Shown here in pieces: positions 41,548-50,423 of a stretch of 64,000 nt of DNA. The stretch comes from Burkholderia singularis (lineage in GTDB: Bacteria > Pseudomonadota > Gammaproteobacteria > Burkholderiales > Burkholderiaceae): contig NZ_FXAN01000083.1 of NCBI RefSeq assembly GCF_900176645.1, positions 62,001-126,000 on the forward strand. The letters run 5' to 3'. Every line of letters begins with the position of its first letter. The first letter of the stretch is position 1. Made by a program: the position numbers and the translations under genes. The notes below the pieces were generated by a model. The model searched no databases and had not been told where the DNA came from. It saw only the letters and a list, made by a program, of their open reading frames with translations.

Positions 41548-41821
41548 TTTGACCCCGGCGCGTACCGCACGAGGCCGTAAAGCGTTGCGGCATAAGGGTT
41601 TGCGCGGCCTTTAACCCTTTATTTACAGGGGATTGCAGGCTAGGTATTTACCCGAACATATAAAAATATGTATTCGCGGTGTGATCTCGAAGGGCGGGAT
41701 TTTTACGAGATAGCAACCGAAATCGCACCGATATTGGAGCACTGGTATGAATTGGTATGCTCCACGTTCCGGCCACCGTATCGGCCTCCATATCAGCCTC
41801 CACATCGGCCGATATGGGGCC
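41548..41821 (+). other. AT-rich structured spacer between nagA and dnaE2
   Basis: About 270 nt clearly AT-richer than both flanks. It holds an inverted repeat ACATAT-AAAA-ATATGT (41656-41671), a GGAGCA/TGCTCC palindrome around two TGGTATG copies (41736-41763), and 12-bp imperfect tandem repeats (41777-41824). A frame from 41668 encodes repeated Arg-Pro-Pro-Tyr-like units but runs antisense into dnaE2 and has no ribosome site, so no gene is called. Confidence 0.6.
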
Positions 41822-41824
41822 TCA
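41777..41824 (+). repeat. Imperfect 12-bp tandem repeats at the 3' end of dnaE2
   Basis: Four units near the consensus CATATCGGCCTC: CGTATCGGCCTC, CATATCAGCCTC, CACATCGGCCGA and TATGGGGCCTCA. The last unit overlaps the dnaE2 stop codon. Confidence 0.7.
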
Positions 41825-44800
41825 ATGAAACTCGCGGCTCGACGTCCGTAAGTCGCCCAGCAGCGCCGTCAGATCCTCGAGATATTGCGCAACCAGGTGC
41901 GCGACGCCATGATCGCTCTGCCAGACGCCCGACACCGCCAGCAGCTGCGAATCGAGCGTCTCGCGGCGCTGCCGCTCAAGCAGCTCGGGCTTGACGATCA
42001 CGTTTACGCACCCCGTCTCGTCCTCCAGCGTGACGAACAGTACACCTTTCGCGGTGCTGGGCATCTGCCGCGCCGTCACGATCCCGCATGCGCGCGCAAG
42101 CCGGCCATCGCGGCACGCGCGCAGCGCCTGAGCGGAAGACAGCCGCCGCGCATCGAGCACTGCGCGCAACAATGCGAGTGGATGCCGGTTCAGCGTGAGC
42201 CCCATGGTTCGGTAGTCGGCGTGAATGTCTTCAGCTTCGGTCGGCACGCCAAGCGCGGGCCTTACCGGCTCATCGATCGGGGCGGCGGCAAGCAGGCCGC
42301 GCTCCGGCGCCGCAGCCACCGCCTGCCACAGCGCGTCGCGGCGATTGCCGGCGAGCGTCGCGAACGCGTTCGCGGCGGCCAACGCCTCGAGATCGCGGCG
42401 TGTCAGGCTCGCGCGGCGCGCCAGCTCGTCCACGCTCGCAAACGGCCCCGCCGCGCGCGCCGCCTCAATCCGCCGCGCCGCGTCCTCGCCTAGCCCGCGC
42501 ACGAGCGACAGCCCGAGTCGCACCGCCGGTTGGCCATCGGGCGGCGGGCTGCCGGGCAGTGCCTCGAGCGAGGCGTGCCAGCCGCTTTTCGTCGCATCGA
42601 CCGGCAGTACCGTCACGCGATGGCGCTTCGCGTCCTGCACGAGTTGCGCAGGCGGATAAAAGCCCATCGGCTGACTGTTCAGCAGCGCGGCAAGAAAGAT
42701 CGCCGGCTCGTGGCATTTGAGCCAACTGCTCGCATAGACGAGATGCGCGAAGCTCGCCGCATGACTCTCCGGAAAGCCATATTCGCCGAAGCCCTTGATC
42801 TGCTCGAAGATTTGCTCAGCGAATTCGCGCGAATACTGGCGCTCGAGCATGCCGTCGATGATTTCTTTCCGATATTTGGCAATATCGCCCTTGCGCTTCC
42901 ACGAAGCCATCGCGCGGCGCAGTTCGTCTGCCTCGCCGGGAGTGAAGCCGGCCGCGACGATCGCGATCTGCATCACCTGTTCCTGGAAAATCGGAATGCC
43001 GAGCGTGCGCTCGAGCACCTTCTCGAGATCGGCGCTCGGATACGTGATCTGCCCCGGCTCCTCGCCGGACTTGATCCGGCGCCGCTGCAGATACGGATGC
43101 ACCGCGCCGCCCTGGATCGGGCCAGGCCGCACGATCGACACCTCGACGACCAGGTCGTAATACTTGCGCGGCCTGAGCTTGGGCAGCATCGCCATCTGCG
43201 CACGCGATTCGATCTGGAATACGCCGACCGTATCGGCGCGGCAGATCATGTCGTAGGTCGCCTTGTCGTCCTGCACGATGCTGTCCATCCCGAACGGCTT
43301 GCCGTTGCGCTTGCCGCGCCACGCGTCGATCATGTCGAACGCGCGATGCAGCGCCGACAGCATCCCAAGCGCGAGCACGTCGACCTTCATCAGCCTGAGC
43401 GACTCCAGATCGTCCTTGTCCCACTGAATCACGCGCCGCCCGTCCATCGCCGCGTTCTCGACCGGCACGAGCCGCGTGAGCTTGCCGCGGCTGATCACGA
43501 AGCCGCCCGAATGCTGCGACAGATGGCGCGGAAAACCGAGCAGCCGCGCGGCGAGCGCAGCCCAAGCCCGAATCAGCGGCGTATCCGGATCGAGCCCCGC
43601 CAGCGCGAACTGCGCGAGCAGATCGTCGCTACCGTCGAACCAGCGGTGCGCTTTGGCCACCTGCTCGATCAGCATCGGATCGACGCCGAGCGCCTTGCCG
43701 GTCTCGCGCAGCGCGCCGCGCGGGCGGTACGTCGCAACGGCGGCGGCGAGCGCGGCGCGATCGTGGCCGTATTTCTCGTAGAGATACTGGATGACTTCTT
43801 CGCGGCGCTGATGCTCGAAATCGACATCGATATCGGGCGGCTCGCCGCGCTCGCGGCTGATGAAACGCTCGAACAGCGTCGTGCTCCGGTCGGGGTCCAC
43901 CTCGGTCACGTGCAGGCAATAACAGACGACCGAATTCGCCGCCGAACCCCGGCCCTGGCACAGGATGTTCCGGCTGCGCGCATATTGGACGATGTCGTAG
44001 ACCGTCAGGAAATAAGGCTCGTATTCCAGCTCGGCGATCAAGCCGAGTTCGTACTCGATGCTCCGGCGCACCCTGTCCGGTATGCCTTCAGGATAGCGCT
44101 TGCGCGCGCCCGCCCAGGTTTGCTGCTCCAGGTAGCTCGCGGGCGTGTGCCCTGCCGGCACGATCTCGTGCGGATACTCATAGCGCAATTCGTCGAGCGA
44201 GAAATGGCACGCGTCCAATATCCGGCACGTTTGCGCAAGCTCGGCGGCGTCGAACAACTGCGCCAGCCGAGGACGTGCACGCAAATGCTGCTCAGCATTC
44301 GGTGCAAGCGCGTAGCCACATTCCGCGATCGGCATGCCGAGCCGGATCGCCGTCATTGCGTCCTGCAACGGTTTGCATGAGCGCACGTGCATCGTCACGT
44401 CGCCGAGCGCGACGACGTGCATCCCGCGCCGCGCGCCGGCCGCGCGAACCTCGTCGCGATGCGCGCCGTCGAGCGCGCGCTCCAGCCGCACGAGTCCGAG
44501 CCGCGCACGCGTGCCGAACAGCGCGTCGAACCAGGCGAGTTGCATATCGAGCACATCGGCACGAGCCGGATACGTCGGCACGAGGATCGCGAAGCAGTCG
44601 GGCACGCCGCGCAAATGCGCGAACGCCAGCGGCGGTGCAGCCAGCATGCTCGGCGTCAGCCGGTATGTGCCTTTCGGCGCGCTCATCCGCCGCCATGAGA
44701 TCAGCTCGGACAAGTTACCGTAGCCCTCGCGGTTCTGCGCGAGCAGCACGAGGCCGAACGCGCCGGGCCCCGGATCGCGGCCGGGTTCGACATCGTCCGG

Positions 44801-45037
44801 CGTCACATCGAAGTACGCGCCAACGACGAGCCGCAGATTCTTCCCCTTCGCCGCGGCATGCATGCGCGGCGCGCCCGCGAGCGAGCACTCGTCGGTAATC
44901 GCGATGCCGCGATAGCCGAGTTGCAATGCGCGCTCGACGAGTTCCTCCGCATGCGATGCCCCACACAGAAACGAAAAATTCGACCGGCAGAACAGCTCCG
45001 CATAGTCGGGCAAGCGATGGAACGAGGCTCCGTCCAT
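41822..45037 (-). CDS. dnaE2: Error-prone DNA polymerase III alpha subunit DnaE2 (ImuC)
   Basis: A 1071-residue C-family polymerase used in SOS translesion synthesis. The N-terminal PHP domain begins YAELFCRSNFSFLCGASH and includes GYRGIAITDECSLAG. The catalytic palm has the PDIDVDFEHQRREEVIQY aspartates (about D400-D402). A C-terminal helix-hairpin-helix and OB domain follow, ending with CGIVTARQMPSTAKGVLFVTLEDETG. It starts 6 nt after the imuB stop. The replicative DnaE lies elsewhere. ImuB is expected to recruit it to the sliding clamp. Confidence 0.95.
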   Translation of the reverse strand: MDGASFHRLPDYAELFCRSNFSFLCGASHAEELVERALQLGYRGIAITDECSLAGAPRMHAAAKGKNLRLVVGAYFDVTPDDVEPGRDPGPGAFGLVLLAQNREGYGNLSELISWRRMSAPKGTYRLTPSMLAAPPLAFAHLRGVPDCFAILVPTYPARADVLDMQLAWFDALFGTRARLGLVRLERALDGAHRDEVRAAGARRGMHVVALGDVTMHVRSCKPLQDAMTAIRLGMPIAECGYALAPNAEQHLRARPRLAQLFDAAELAQTCRILDACHFSLDELRYEYPHEIVPAGHTPASYLEQQTWAGARKRYPEGIPDRVRRSIEYELGLIAELEYEPYFLTVYDIVQYARSRNILCQGRGSAANSVVCYCLHVTEVDPDRSTTLFERFISRERGEPPDIDVDFEHQRREEVIQYLYEKYGHDRAALAAAVATYRPRGALRETGKALGVDPMLIEQVAKAHRWFDGSDDLLAQFALAGLDPDTPLIRAWAALAARLLGFPRHLSQHSGGFVISRGKLTRLVPVENAAMDGRRVIQWDKDDLESLRLMKVDVLALGMLSALHRAFDMIDAWRGKRNGKPFGMDSIVQDDKATYDMICRADTVGVFQIESRAQMAMLPKLRPRKYYDLVVEVSIVRPGPIQGGAVHPYLQRRRIKSGEEPGQITYPSADLEKVLERTLGIPIFQEQVMQIAIVAAGFTPGEADELRRAMASWKRKGDIAKYRKEIIDGMLERQYSREFAEQIFEQIKGFGEYGFPESHAASFAHLVYASSWLKCHEPAIFLAALLNSQPMGFYPPAQLVQDAKRHRVTVLPVDATKSGWHASLEALPGSPPPDGQPAVRLGLSLVRGLGEDAARRIEAARAAGPFASVDELARRASLTRRDLEALAAANAFATLAGNRRDALWQAVAAAPERGLLAAAPIDEPVRPALGVPTEAEDIHADYRTMGLTLNRHPLALLRAVLDARRLSSAQALRACRDGRLARACGIVTARQMPSTAKGVLFVTLEDETGCVNVIVKPELLERQRRETLDSQLLAVSGVWQSDHGVAHLVAQYLEDLTALLGDLRTSSREFH

Positions 45038-45043
45038 CGCCGC

Positions 45044-46684
45044 TCACCCGAAAAGGCCGTGCAGAAACCAGCGCGGCCCGGCGCCGCCGCGGCTGCTCAC
45101 GCGTTCCTGGTAGACCCAATAGCACGCGCCTGCGGCGTCCTGCGCGACATGGTAGTCACGTTCGACCAGCTGACCATCGAACCAGCCCGCCTCGATACGC
45201 TCGGCCGACGACATGATCCTGAGCAGCGTGCGGTAAACCGGCCGGTTCTCTTGCGTTTCGAGCAGCAACGGCTCGACCAGCAGCCATGCGGGACGCGGCG
45301 GCGCGGCGGGCGATGCGGCAAACGCCGCAGCAGGCGAGCCCGCCGGCGTTCCGGCCGACTTGGCTGCCGGCGTATGCAGCGGCACCCAGCGGTTGGCCGC
45401 CTCGGGCCGATAATCGGCAGCGGGCGCCGCACGCAGCACGCTGTCCGCACCGAGCCGCGCGCTCAGCAGTTCGACAAGCCGCGCCCGCGCCTCGCGTGTG
45501 CGGCCCGGCTCGGGAAACAGATCACCGGCGCTCAGCGCGACCGATTCGACGCGCGTGACAGTCAACCGCACCGCAATCACCGCGGCAGGCAGGGCGAGCC
45601 GCGCGAGCCGCTCGCCGAGCACGCGCATGAAGTGCGTTTCGTCGCGCGCGGGCTCGGCAAACGCGAGCGTCAGCGATGTCGGCGGCACCGCTTGCCGGCC
45701 GCGCTCGTGCTCGAGCGCAAATGTCATTGCCGCCAATGACAATTGCCGCGCGGCGAGCCAGCCGCATAGCTGCACGACGAGCCGGCGTGCGACGAACAAT
45801 ACTGCCTGCGCATAGTCGACGCGCTCCGGCAACTCGATCCGTGCGTCGAAGACAGGCGGCACCGGCAGCCACGCATGCAACTCCGCGGCATCGCCATAAG
45901 CCCGATCGAGCGCGGCGACGAGCGCGGGGCCGCAACGGCGCTGCAGCCCCGCACGCGGCAAGCGGCGCAGATCGGCAAGCGTGCGGCAGCCGAGGCCGCG
46001 CAACCAGTCCGCATACGGACGCGCACCGGGCAGCAGCTCGCATGGCAGCGCATCGAGCGCGCGCACGAGCGACGCAAGACGCGTGACGCGGCGCCGGGCG
46101 CACCGGCCATCCGGCGCTCGCGCAAGCAGCCATGCGCCGCCCCCGGTCGGTGCGGCCGCGAGGCGCGACGCATAACCGAGCGTGGCGAGCGTCGCCCGCA
46201 CCTGCCGGCACAACGACGGCAAACCGCCGAACAAACGCAAGCTCGCCCCGACATCGACGATCAGCGTTGCTTCGTCTTCGAGCGCCACACAGGGCGAAAA
46301 CCTCAGCAACGCGAGTGCAACGGCGCGCAACGCATCGGCCTCGCGCAGTGGATCGCGCTCGATGAGCCGCGTGCCGGGCGATAACGTCAGCACGCCGCCG
46401 CGTTTCATGCCCACGCGCACACCACGCGCACCGGCGCACGCGTCGGCGATCAGCACGACGCCTTGCTCGAGCACCACGCAGCCCGCGGCGCGCTGGCTTC
46501 CGGTGTCGTGCCCAGGCCCCGCAAGGTTGCGTTTTGCCGCTTGCCCATGCCTGGTTGCAAACTCACGCTTTGCAGCCGCCCCATCATCGACGCCGCGCCC
46601 GCAACCCGCAACGCGCTCAAGCGACTGCGGTACGCACACGTCGAGCGGCAGACGAGGCAAATGGATAGCGAGCAAGACGCGCAT
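45044..46684 (-). CDS. imuB: Y-family-like mutasome protein ImuB
   Basis: A 546-residue relative of DNA polymerase IV lacking part of the catalytic acidic residues, which acts as an adaptor between the clamp, ImuA and DnaE2. It starts MRVLLAIHLPRLPLDVCVPQ. FSPCVALEDEATLIVDVGASLRLFGG is the palm remnant, and WLRGLGCRTLADLRRLPRAGLQRR is the helix-hairpin-helix. The start lies inside the imuA 3' end (68-nt overlap), and no later in-frame start preserves the conserved N-terminus. The C-terminal part has an Ala/Pro-rich insertion near 430-450. Confidence 0.92.
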   Translation of the reverse strand: MRVLLAIHLPRLPLDVCVPQSLERVAGCGRGVDDGAAAKREFATRHGQAAKRNLAGPGHDTGSQRAAGCVVLEQGVVLIADACAGARGVRVGMKRGGVLTLSPGTRLIERDPLREADALRAVALALLRFSPCVALEDEATLIVDVGASLRLFGGLPSLCRQVRATLATLGYASRLAAAPTGGGAWLLARAPDGRCARRRVTRLASLVRALDALPCELLPGARPYADWLRGLGCRTLADLRRLPRAGLQRRCGPALVAALDRAYGDAAELHAWLPVPPVFDARIELPERVDYAQAVLFVARRLVVQLCGWLAARQLSLAAMTFALEHERGRQAVPPTSLTLAFAEPARDETHFMRVLGERLARLALPAAVIAVRLTVTRVESVALSAGDLFPEPGRTREARARLVELLSARLGADSVLRAAPAADYRPEAANRWVPLHTPAAKSAGTPAGSPAAAFAASPAAPPRPAWLLVEPLLLETQENRPVYRTLLRIMSSAERIEAGWFDGQLVERDYHVAQDAAGACYWVYQERVSSRGGAGPRWFLHGLFG

Positions 46685-47327
46685 AGCGGCTCTCCACGAT
46701 GGGCGACGGCAATTCGAGCACGAGCGGCGCGCCGTGCGCCGGCCCGCGACGCTTGACGATCTCGACCGACACGCCGCCTGCAGCCGGATGAAGCGCGACG
46801 CGCAGCACCGCGGGCGACGGCTGCCGCGCCGCCGACGGCGGCCGGAACACCACGCACAGCGTGTCGCCCGCGCGGGCGGCGGCAACGTGCAAGCGACGCA
46901 GCGCCTCGACGCGCACGTCCTGCTGCCAAAGCAAAAGCGCTCCGCAGCAGCCGGTCTTGAGGGCCTGCTCGGCCGCCCACAGCGCGTCCCCGCCGCGTTC
47001 GGCGCGCAGCCATAGCAACGCATCAAGCGGTATGCCGAGGCTGGCAAGCGCACATGCATGCGGCACATACGGCGGCGCGGCGAGCACCAGCGGCCGCCGT
47101 GCGCTGCCGGCGGCGGCCAGCGCGGGCGCAAGCACGCGCAACTCGCCGCAACCCGCATGCGGCACGAGCATTTCGACGAGCCCGTCGACGGGCCAGCCGC
47201 CTCCCGGCAGCTCGGTGGACAACGACGCGAAGCCGGTATCGAGCGTGCGCGGCCCGCTGCGCGCAAGCTGGGAGCCGCGCCAGAGCGAAGGATGGAGCGA
47301 TTCGAGGGAGATGGAGGAAACGGACAT
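46617..47327 (-). CDS. imuA: SOS mutasome protein ImuA (RecA/SulA-like)
   Basis: A 236-residue RecA-fold relative and first gene of the SOS translesion cassette. Typical stretches are TLDTGFASLSTELPGGGWPVDGLVEML and PHACALASLGIPLDALLWLRAE. It lacks a proper Walker A lysine motif, as usual for ImuA. The ATG at 47327 was chosen because the LexA box ends just 15 nt upstream; the frame upstream of that is not coding. Confidence 0.9.
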   Translation of the reverse strand: MSVSSISLESLHPSLWRGSQLARSGPRTLDTGFASLSTELPGGGWPVDGLVEMLVPHAGCGELRVLAPALAAAGSARRPLVLAAPPYVPHACALASLGIPLDALLWLRAERGGDALWAAEQALKTGCCGALLLWQQDVRVEALRRLHVAAARAGDTLCVVFRPPSAARQPSPAVLRVALHPAAGGVSVEIVKRRGPAHGAPLVLELPSPIVESRYARLARYPFASSAARRVRTAVA

Positions 47328-47341
47328 CGCATCACCAATAA

Positions 47342-47357
47342 CTGTATATATATACAG
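47342..47357 (-). promoter_or_regulatory. LexA (SOS) box of the imuA-imuB-dnaE2 operon
   Basis: CTGT-ATATATAT-ACAG, a perfect 16-bp palindrome matching the proteobacterial LexA consensus, lies 15 nt before the imuA ATG. LexA bound here would repress the mutasome until DNA damage. Confidence 0.93.
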
Positions 47358-47626
47358 TATATGGCAACGCACTCGCGGTGCACAACGCCGATGCGAAACT
47401 AACCGTTCGTCAGAGGATAGGCGGCGGAAAACCGGCGCGGACTCTGGCAGGCAACCACGTGCGCGCCCACGAAAAGCCCGCTCGCGCGCGATTGCCGCCC
47501 AACCGGCGCACCGCAACCACCCGCCGTCGCCGAACCACGGCAAGCAACTTCTTCATGCGACACGCCAGCCGCGCGCGCGGCCGACGACACGGCCGTGCGG
47601 CCATGCCGCCGCCCCGCGGGCGGATC

Positions 47627-48421
47627 TCAGCCAAGCAGCAACGCATCATCATCGAGCTGCTCACGCCGCGTCTGCTCGAACATCTTCAGCAGATCGGGCA
47701 CGTCGAGCCCGCGCCGCGCATCGCCGGCTACGTCGAGCACCACCTGCCCTTGATGCAGCATCACCGTGCGATCGCCGTAATCGAGTGCCTGCCGCATGCT
47801 GTGCGTGACCATCATCGTCGTCAGTTTGCTGTCGGCGACGATCCGCGCGGTCAACTCCAGCACGAACGCGGCCGTCTTCGGATCGAGCGCGGCCGTGTGC
47901 TCGTCGAGCAGCAGAATCCGCGACGGTCGCAGCGACGCCATCAACAAGCTCACCGCCTGCCGCTGCCCGCCCGACAGCAAGCCGATCCGATCGGTCAAAC
48001 GGTTTTCGAGCCCGAGATTGAGCAGCCGCAGCTTGTCGCGAAACAGCTCGCGCGACGTGCGGTTCAGCGCCGCCCGAAAACCGCGCCGCTCGCCGCGCGC
48101 AAGCGCGAGCGCCATGTTTTCCTCGATCGTCAGCGCCTCGCAGGTGCCCGCCATCGGATCCTGGAACACGCGCGCGACGAGCGGCGCACGATCCCACGCG
48201 GGTTTGCGCGTAACATCGGCGCCGTCGATCGTGATGCTCCCCGAATCGACCATCTGGTCGCCGCTGACCGCGTTCAGGAACGTCGACTTGCCGGCGCCGT
48301 TCGAGCCGATCACGGTAACGAACTGGCCGTTCGGAATCTCGAGCGAAAGCCCGCGCAGCGCACGCGTCTCGATCGGCGTGCCGGCGTTGAACGTCAATTT
48401 CAGATCTTGCGCCAACAGCAT
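47627..48421 (-). CDS. ABC transporter ATP-binding protein
   Basis: A 264-residue ATPase with Walker A GSNGAGKS (39-46), LSGGQRQ signature, ILLDEHTAALDP Walker B and an MMVTHSM switch His. It belongs to the group paired with DUF534-type binding proteins (PF04392; TrpXYZ-like and relatives), supported by the two genes upstream. It overlaps or abuts the permease by a 1-nt gap (48422). The substrate is unknown. It is the last gene of the operon, 300 nt upstream of imuA. Confidence 0.9.
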   Translation of the reverse strand: MLLAQDLKLTFNAGTPIETRALRGLSLEIPNGQFVTVIGSNGAGKSTFLNAVSGDQMVDSGSITIDGADVTRKPAWDRAPLVARVFQDPMAGTCEALTIEENMALALARGERRGFRAALNRTSRELFRDKLRLLNLGLENRLTDRIGLLSGGQRQAVSLLMASLRPSRILLLDEHTAALDPKTAAFVLELTARIVADSKLTTMMVTHSMRQALDYGDRTVMLHQGQVVLDVAGDARRGLDVPDLLKMFEQTRREQLDDDALLLG

Positions 48422-48422
48422 T

Positions 48423-49319
48423 TCACGCCCCTCCCGTCTTGCGGGCGAACAGCTTCTTGCGCGTCGCGGGCAACACCAGCGCGAGCGTCACCAGCACGGC
48501 CGTCACGAGATTCAGATCCTGCGCCTTCAGCCCGATGAAATCGCTATTGAGCGCGAGCGCGATGAAGAAACGATAAAGAATCGCGCCGAGCACCACGGCG
48601 AACGTCGTGAACACGAGCCGGCGTGCGGGCACGAGCGTCTCGCCGATGATCACCGCGGCCAGACCGATCACGATCGTGCCGATCCCCATCGAGATATCGG
48701 CGCCACCCTGCGTCTGCGCAAACAACGCGCCGGCGAGCGCGACGAGCGCGTTGGACAACGCCATCCCGGCGAGCGTCGCGCGGCCGGTCGCGATGCCCTG
48801 TGCACGCGCCATGCGCGGATTCGCGCCGGTTGCACGCATCGCGAGGCCCAATTGCGACGAGAAAAACCAGTCGAGCCCGAGCTTCGCGACAACCACCACC
48901 ACGAACAACAACGCCGGCCGCAGCACGTAATCGGGCAGCCAGTCAGGCTGGAGCGCCGTGAAGAGCGTCGGCTCGGTGATGAGCGGCACGTTCGGCCGGC
49001 CCATGATCCGCAGGTTCACCGAATAGAGCGCGATCATCATCAGAATGCTCGCGAGCAGATCCATGATTTTCAGGCGCACGTTCAGCCAGCCGGTAACGAA
49101 GCCCGCGCATGCGCCGGCGAATATCGCAGCCAGCGTCGACGTGAACGGATCGTAGCCTGCGGCGATCAGCGTCGCGGCAACGGCGCCGCCCAGCGGAAAG
49201 CTGCCGTCGACAGTCAAATCGGGAAAGTTGAGGATGCGAAACGAGATCAGCACCCCGAGCGCGACGAGGCTGAAAACGAGGCCGATTTCGAGCGCGCCCA
49301 GCAGAGAAAACAGAGACAT
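48423..49319 (-). CDS. ABC transporter permease
   Basis: A 298-residue membrane protein with about eight to nine hydrophobic helices, of the BPD_transp_2 type seen in branched-chain amino acid and ribose permeases (LEIGLVFSLVALGVLISFRILNFPDLTVDGSFPLGG, and ANPRMARAQGI as the cytoplasmic coupling loop). The ATG at 49319 is 132 nt downstream of the binding-protein gene. Confidence 0.9.
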   Translation of the reverse strand: MSLFSLLGALEIGLVFSLVALGVLISFRILNFPDLTVDGSFPLGGAVAATLIAAGYDPFTSTLAAIFAGACAGFVTGWLNVRLKIMDLLASILMMIALYSVNLRIMGRPNVPLITEPTLFTALQPDWLPDYVLRPALLFVVVVVAKLGLDWFFSSQLGLAMRATGANPRMARAQGIATGRATLAGMALSNALVALAGALFAQTQGGADISMGIGTIVIGLAAVIIGETLVPARRLVFTTFAVVLGAILYRFFIALALNSDFIGLKAQDLNLVTAVLVTLALVLPATRKKLFARKTGGA

Positions 49320-49451
49320 GATTGAAGAAATCCTATTGCTGCAAGCGGCGAACCTGCGAGCAGCGGCCGGCCGGCGTCGCGCCCGGCCGCATGCATCGCC
49401 CGCGCCGCCGCCGCGCCCGCGAGGGCGGCCGCGGCGGCGCGCGTCATGCGA

Positions 49452-50423
49452 TCACTTGATGACCGTCTTCGCCTCCTTGACCAGATCCGGCGAGAGCGTC
49501 ACGCCCTGTTTCGCGGCTGCATCGGTATTGACGAACAGCTCGAGGTTGCTGCTCGTCTCGGACGCGATCGCGCCCGGCTTCTCGCCCTTCAGAATGCGCG
49601 CGACGATCTTACCGGTCTGCCGCCCGAGATCGCCGTAATTGATGCCGAGCGCCGCGATGCCGCCGCGCTTCACGCTGTCGGTGTCGCCGGCGACGAGCGG
49701 GATCTTTGCGTCGTTGGCGACCTTCACCAACGATTCGTAAGCGGACACGACGTTGTTGTCGGTATTCGTGTAGATCACGTCGACCTTGCCGATCAGGCTC
49801 TTCGCGGCGGGCGCGATGTCGACCGTGCGCGGCGCGGCCGCCTCCTTGAGCGTCATCCCCTGCTTCGCGAGAATCTCCTTGAGCTCCTTCACCACGACCA
49901 CCGAGTTCGCCTCGCCGGGGTTGTAGACCATGCCGACCGTCTTCGCCTTCGGCACGACGCGCTTGATCAGCGCGACCTGCCTGTCGAGCGGCAGCTTGTC
50001 GGACACGCCCGTCACGTTGGTACCCGACGGCCCCCAGCCCTTGACGAGTTGCGCGGCAACGGGATCGGTCACGCCCGAGTAGACGACGGGCACGCTCTTC
50101 GTCGATGCGACGACCGCCTGCGCGGCAGGCGTCGCAATCGCGACGATCACGTCCGGCTGGTCGCCGATGAACTTGCGCGCGATCTGCGCGGCGGTGCCCG
50201 CGTTGCCCTGCGCGCTCTGATATTCCCACTTCAGCTTGTCCTCGCCGTAGCCTTCGGCTTTCAGCTCCGCGCGCACGCCGTCGCGAATCGCATCGAGCGC
50301 CGGATGATCGACGATCGACAGCACCTTGACGGTCTGCGCATGAGCGGCCGCGCCGCCGAGCATCGAAAACGCCGCGACGCCTGCGGCGATCGCGTGAACG
50401 GCAACGAACTTGAATCGTTTCAT
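49452..50423 (-). CDS. ABC transporter substrate-binding protein (DUF534/ABC_sub_bind family)
   Basis: A 323-residue periplasmic protein. The signal peptide ends AHA-Q near residue 30. The mature protein has two Rossmann-like lobes, with VKVLSIVDHPALDAIRDGV and PDVIVAIATPAAQAVV typical of PF04392, relatives of which bind tryptophan, other aromatic or small organic ligands. The ligand is not predictable from sequence alone. The ATG at 50423 is followed by a Lys/Arg-rich n-region. First gene of the operon binding protein-permease-ATPase. Confidence 0.92.
   Translation of the reverse strand: MKRFKFVAVHAIAAGVAAFSMLGGAAAHAQTVKVLSIVDHPALDAIRDGVRAELKAEGYGEDKLKWEYQSAQGNAGTAAQIARKFIGDQPDVIVAIATPAAQAVVASTKSVPVVYSGVTDPVAAQLVKGWGPSGTNVTGVSDKLPLDRQVALIKRVVPKAKTVGMVYNPGEANSVVVVKELKEILAKQGMTLKEAAAPRTVDIAPAAKSLIGKVDVIYTNTDNNVVSAYESLVKVANDAKIPLVAGDTDSVKRGGIAALGINYGDLGRQTGKIVARILKGEKPGAIASETSSNLELFVNTDAAAKQGVTLSPDLVKEAKTVIK

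Noticed and set aside
41620-41640. AAGGGTT/AACCCTT inverted repeat near 41588-41623 as a dnaE2 terminator
   Set aside because: The stem is AT-rich, the loop is long, it lies about 200 nt past the stop, and no T run follows on the minus strand.
41668-41994. A frame with repeated Arg-Pro-Pro-Tyr units across the nagA-dnaE2 spacer
   Set aside because: The repeats follow from 12-bp DNA repeats, no ribosome site precedes the ATG, and two thirds of it is antisense to dnaE2.
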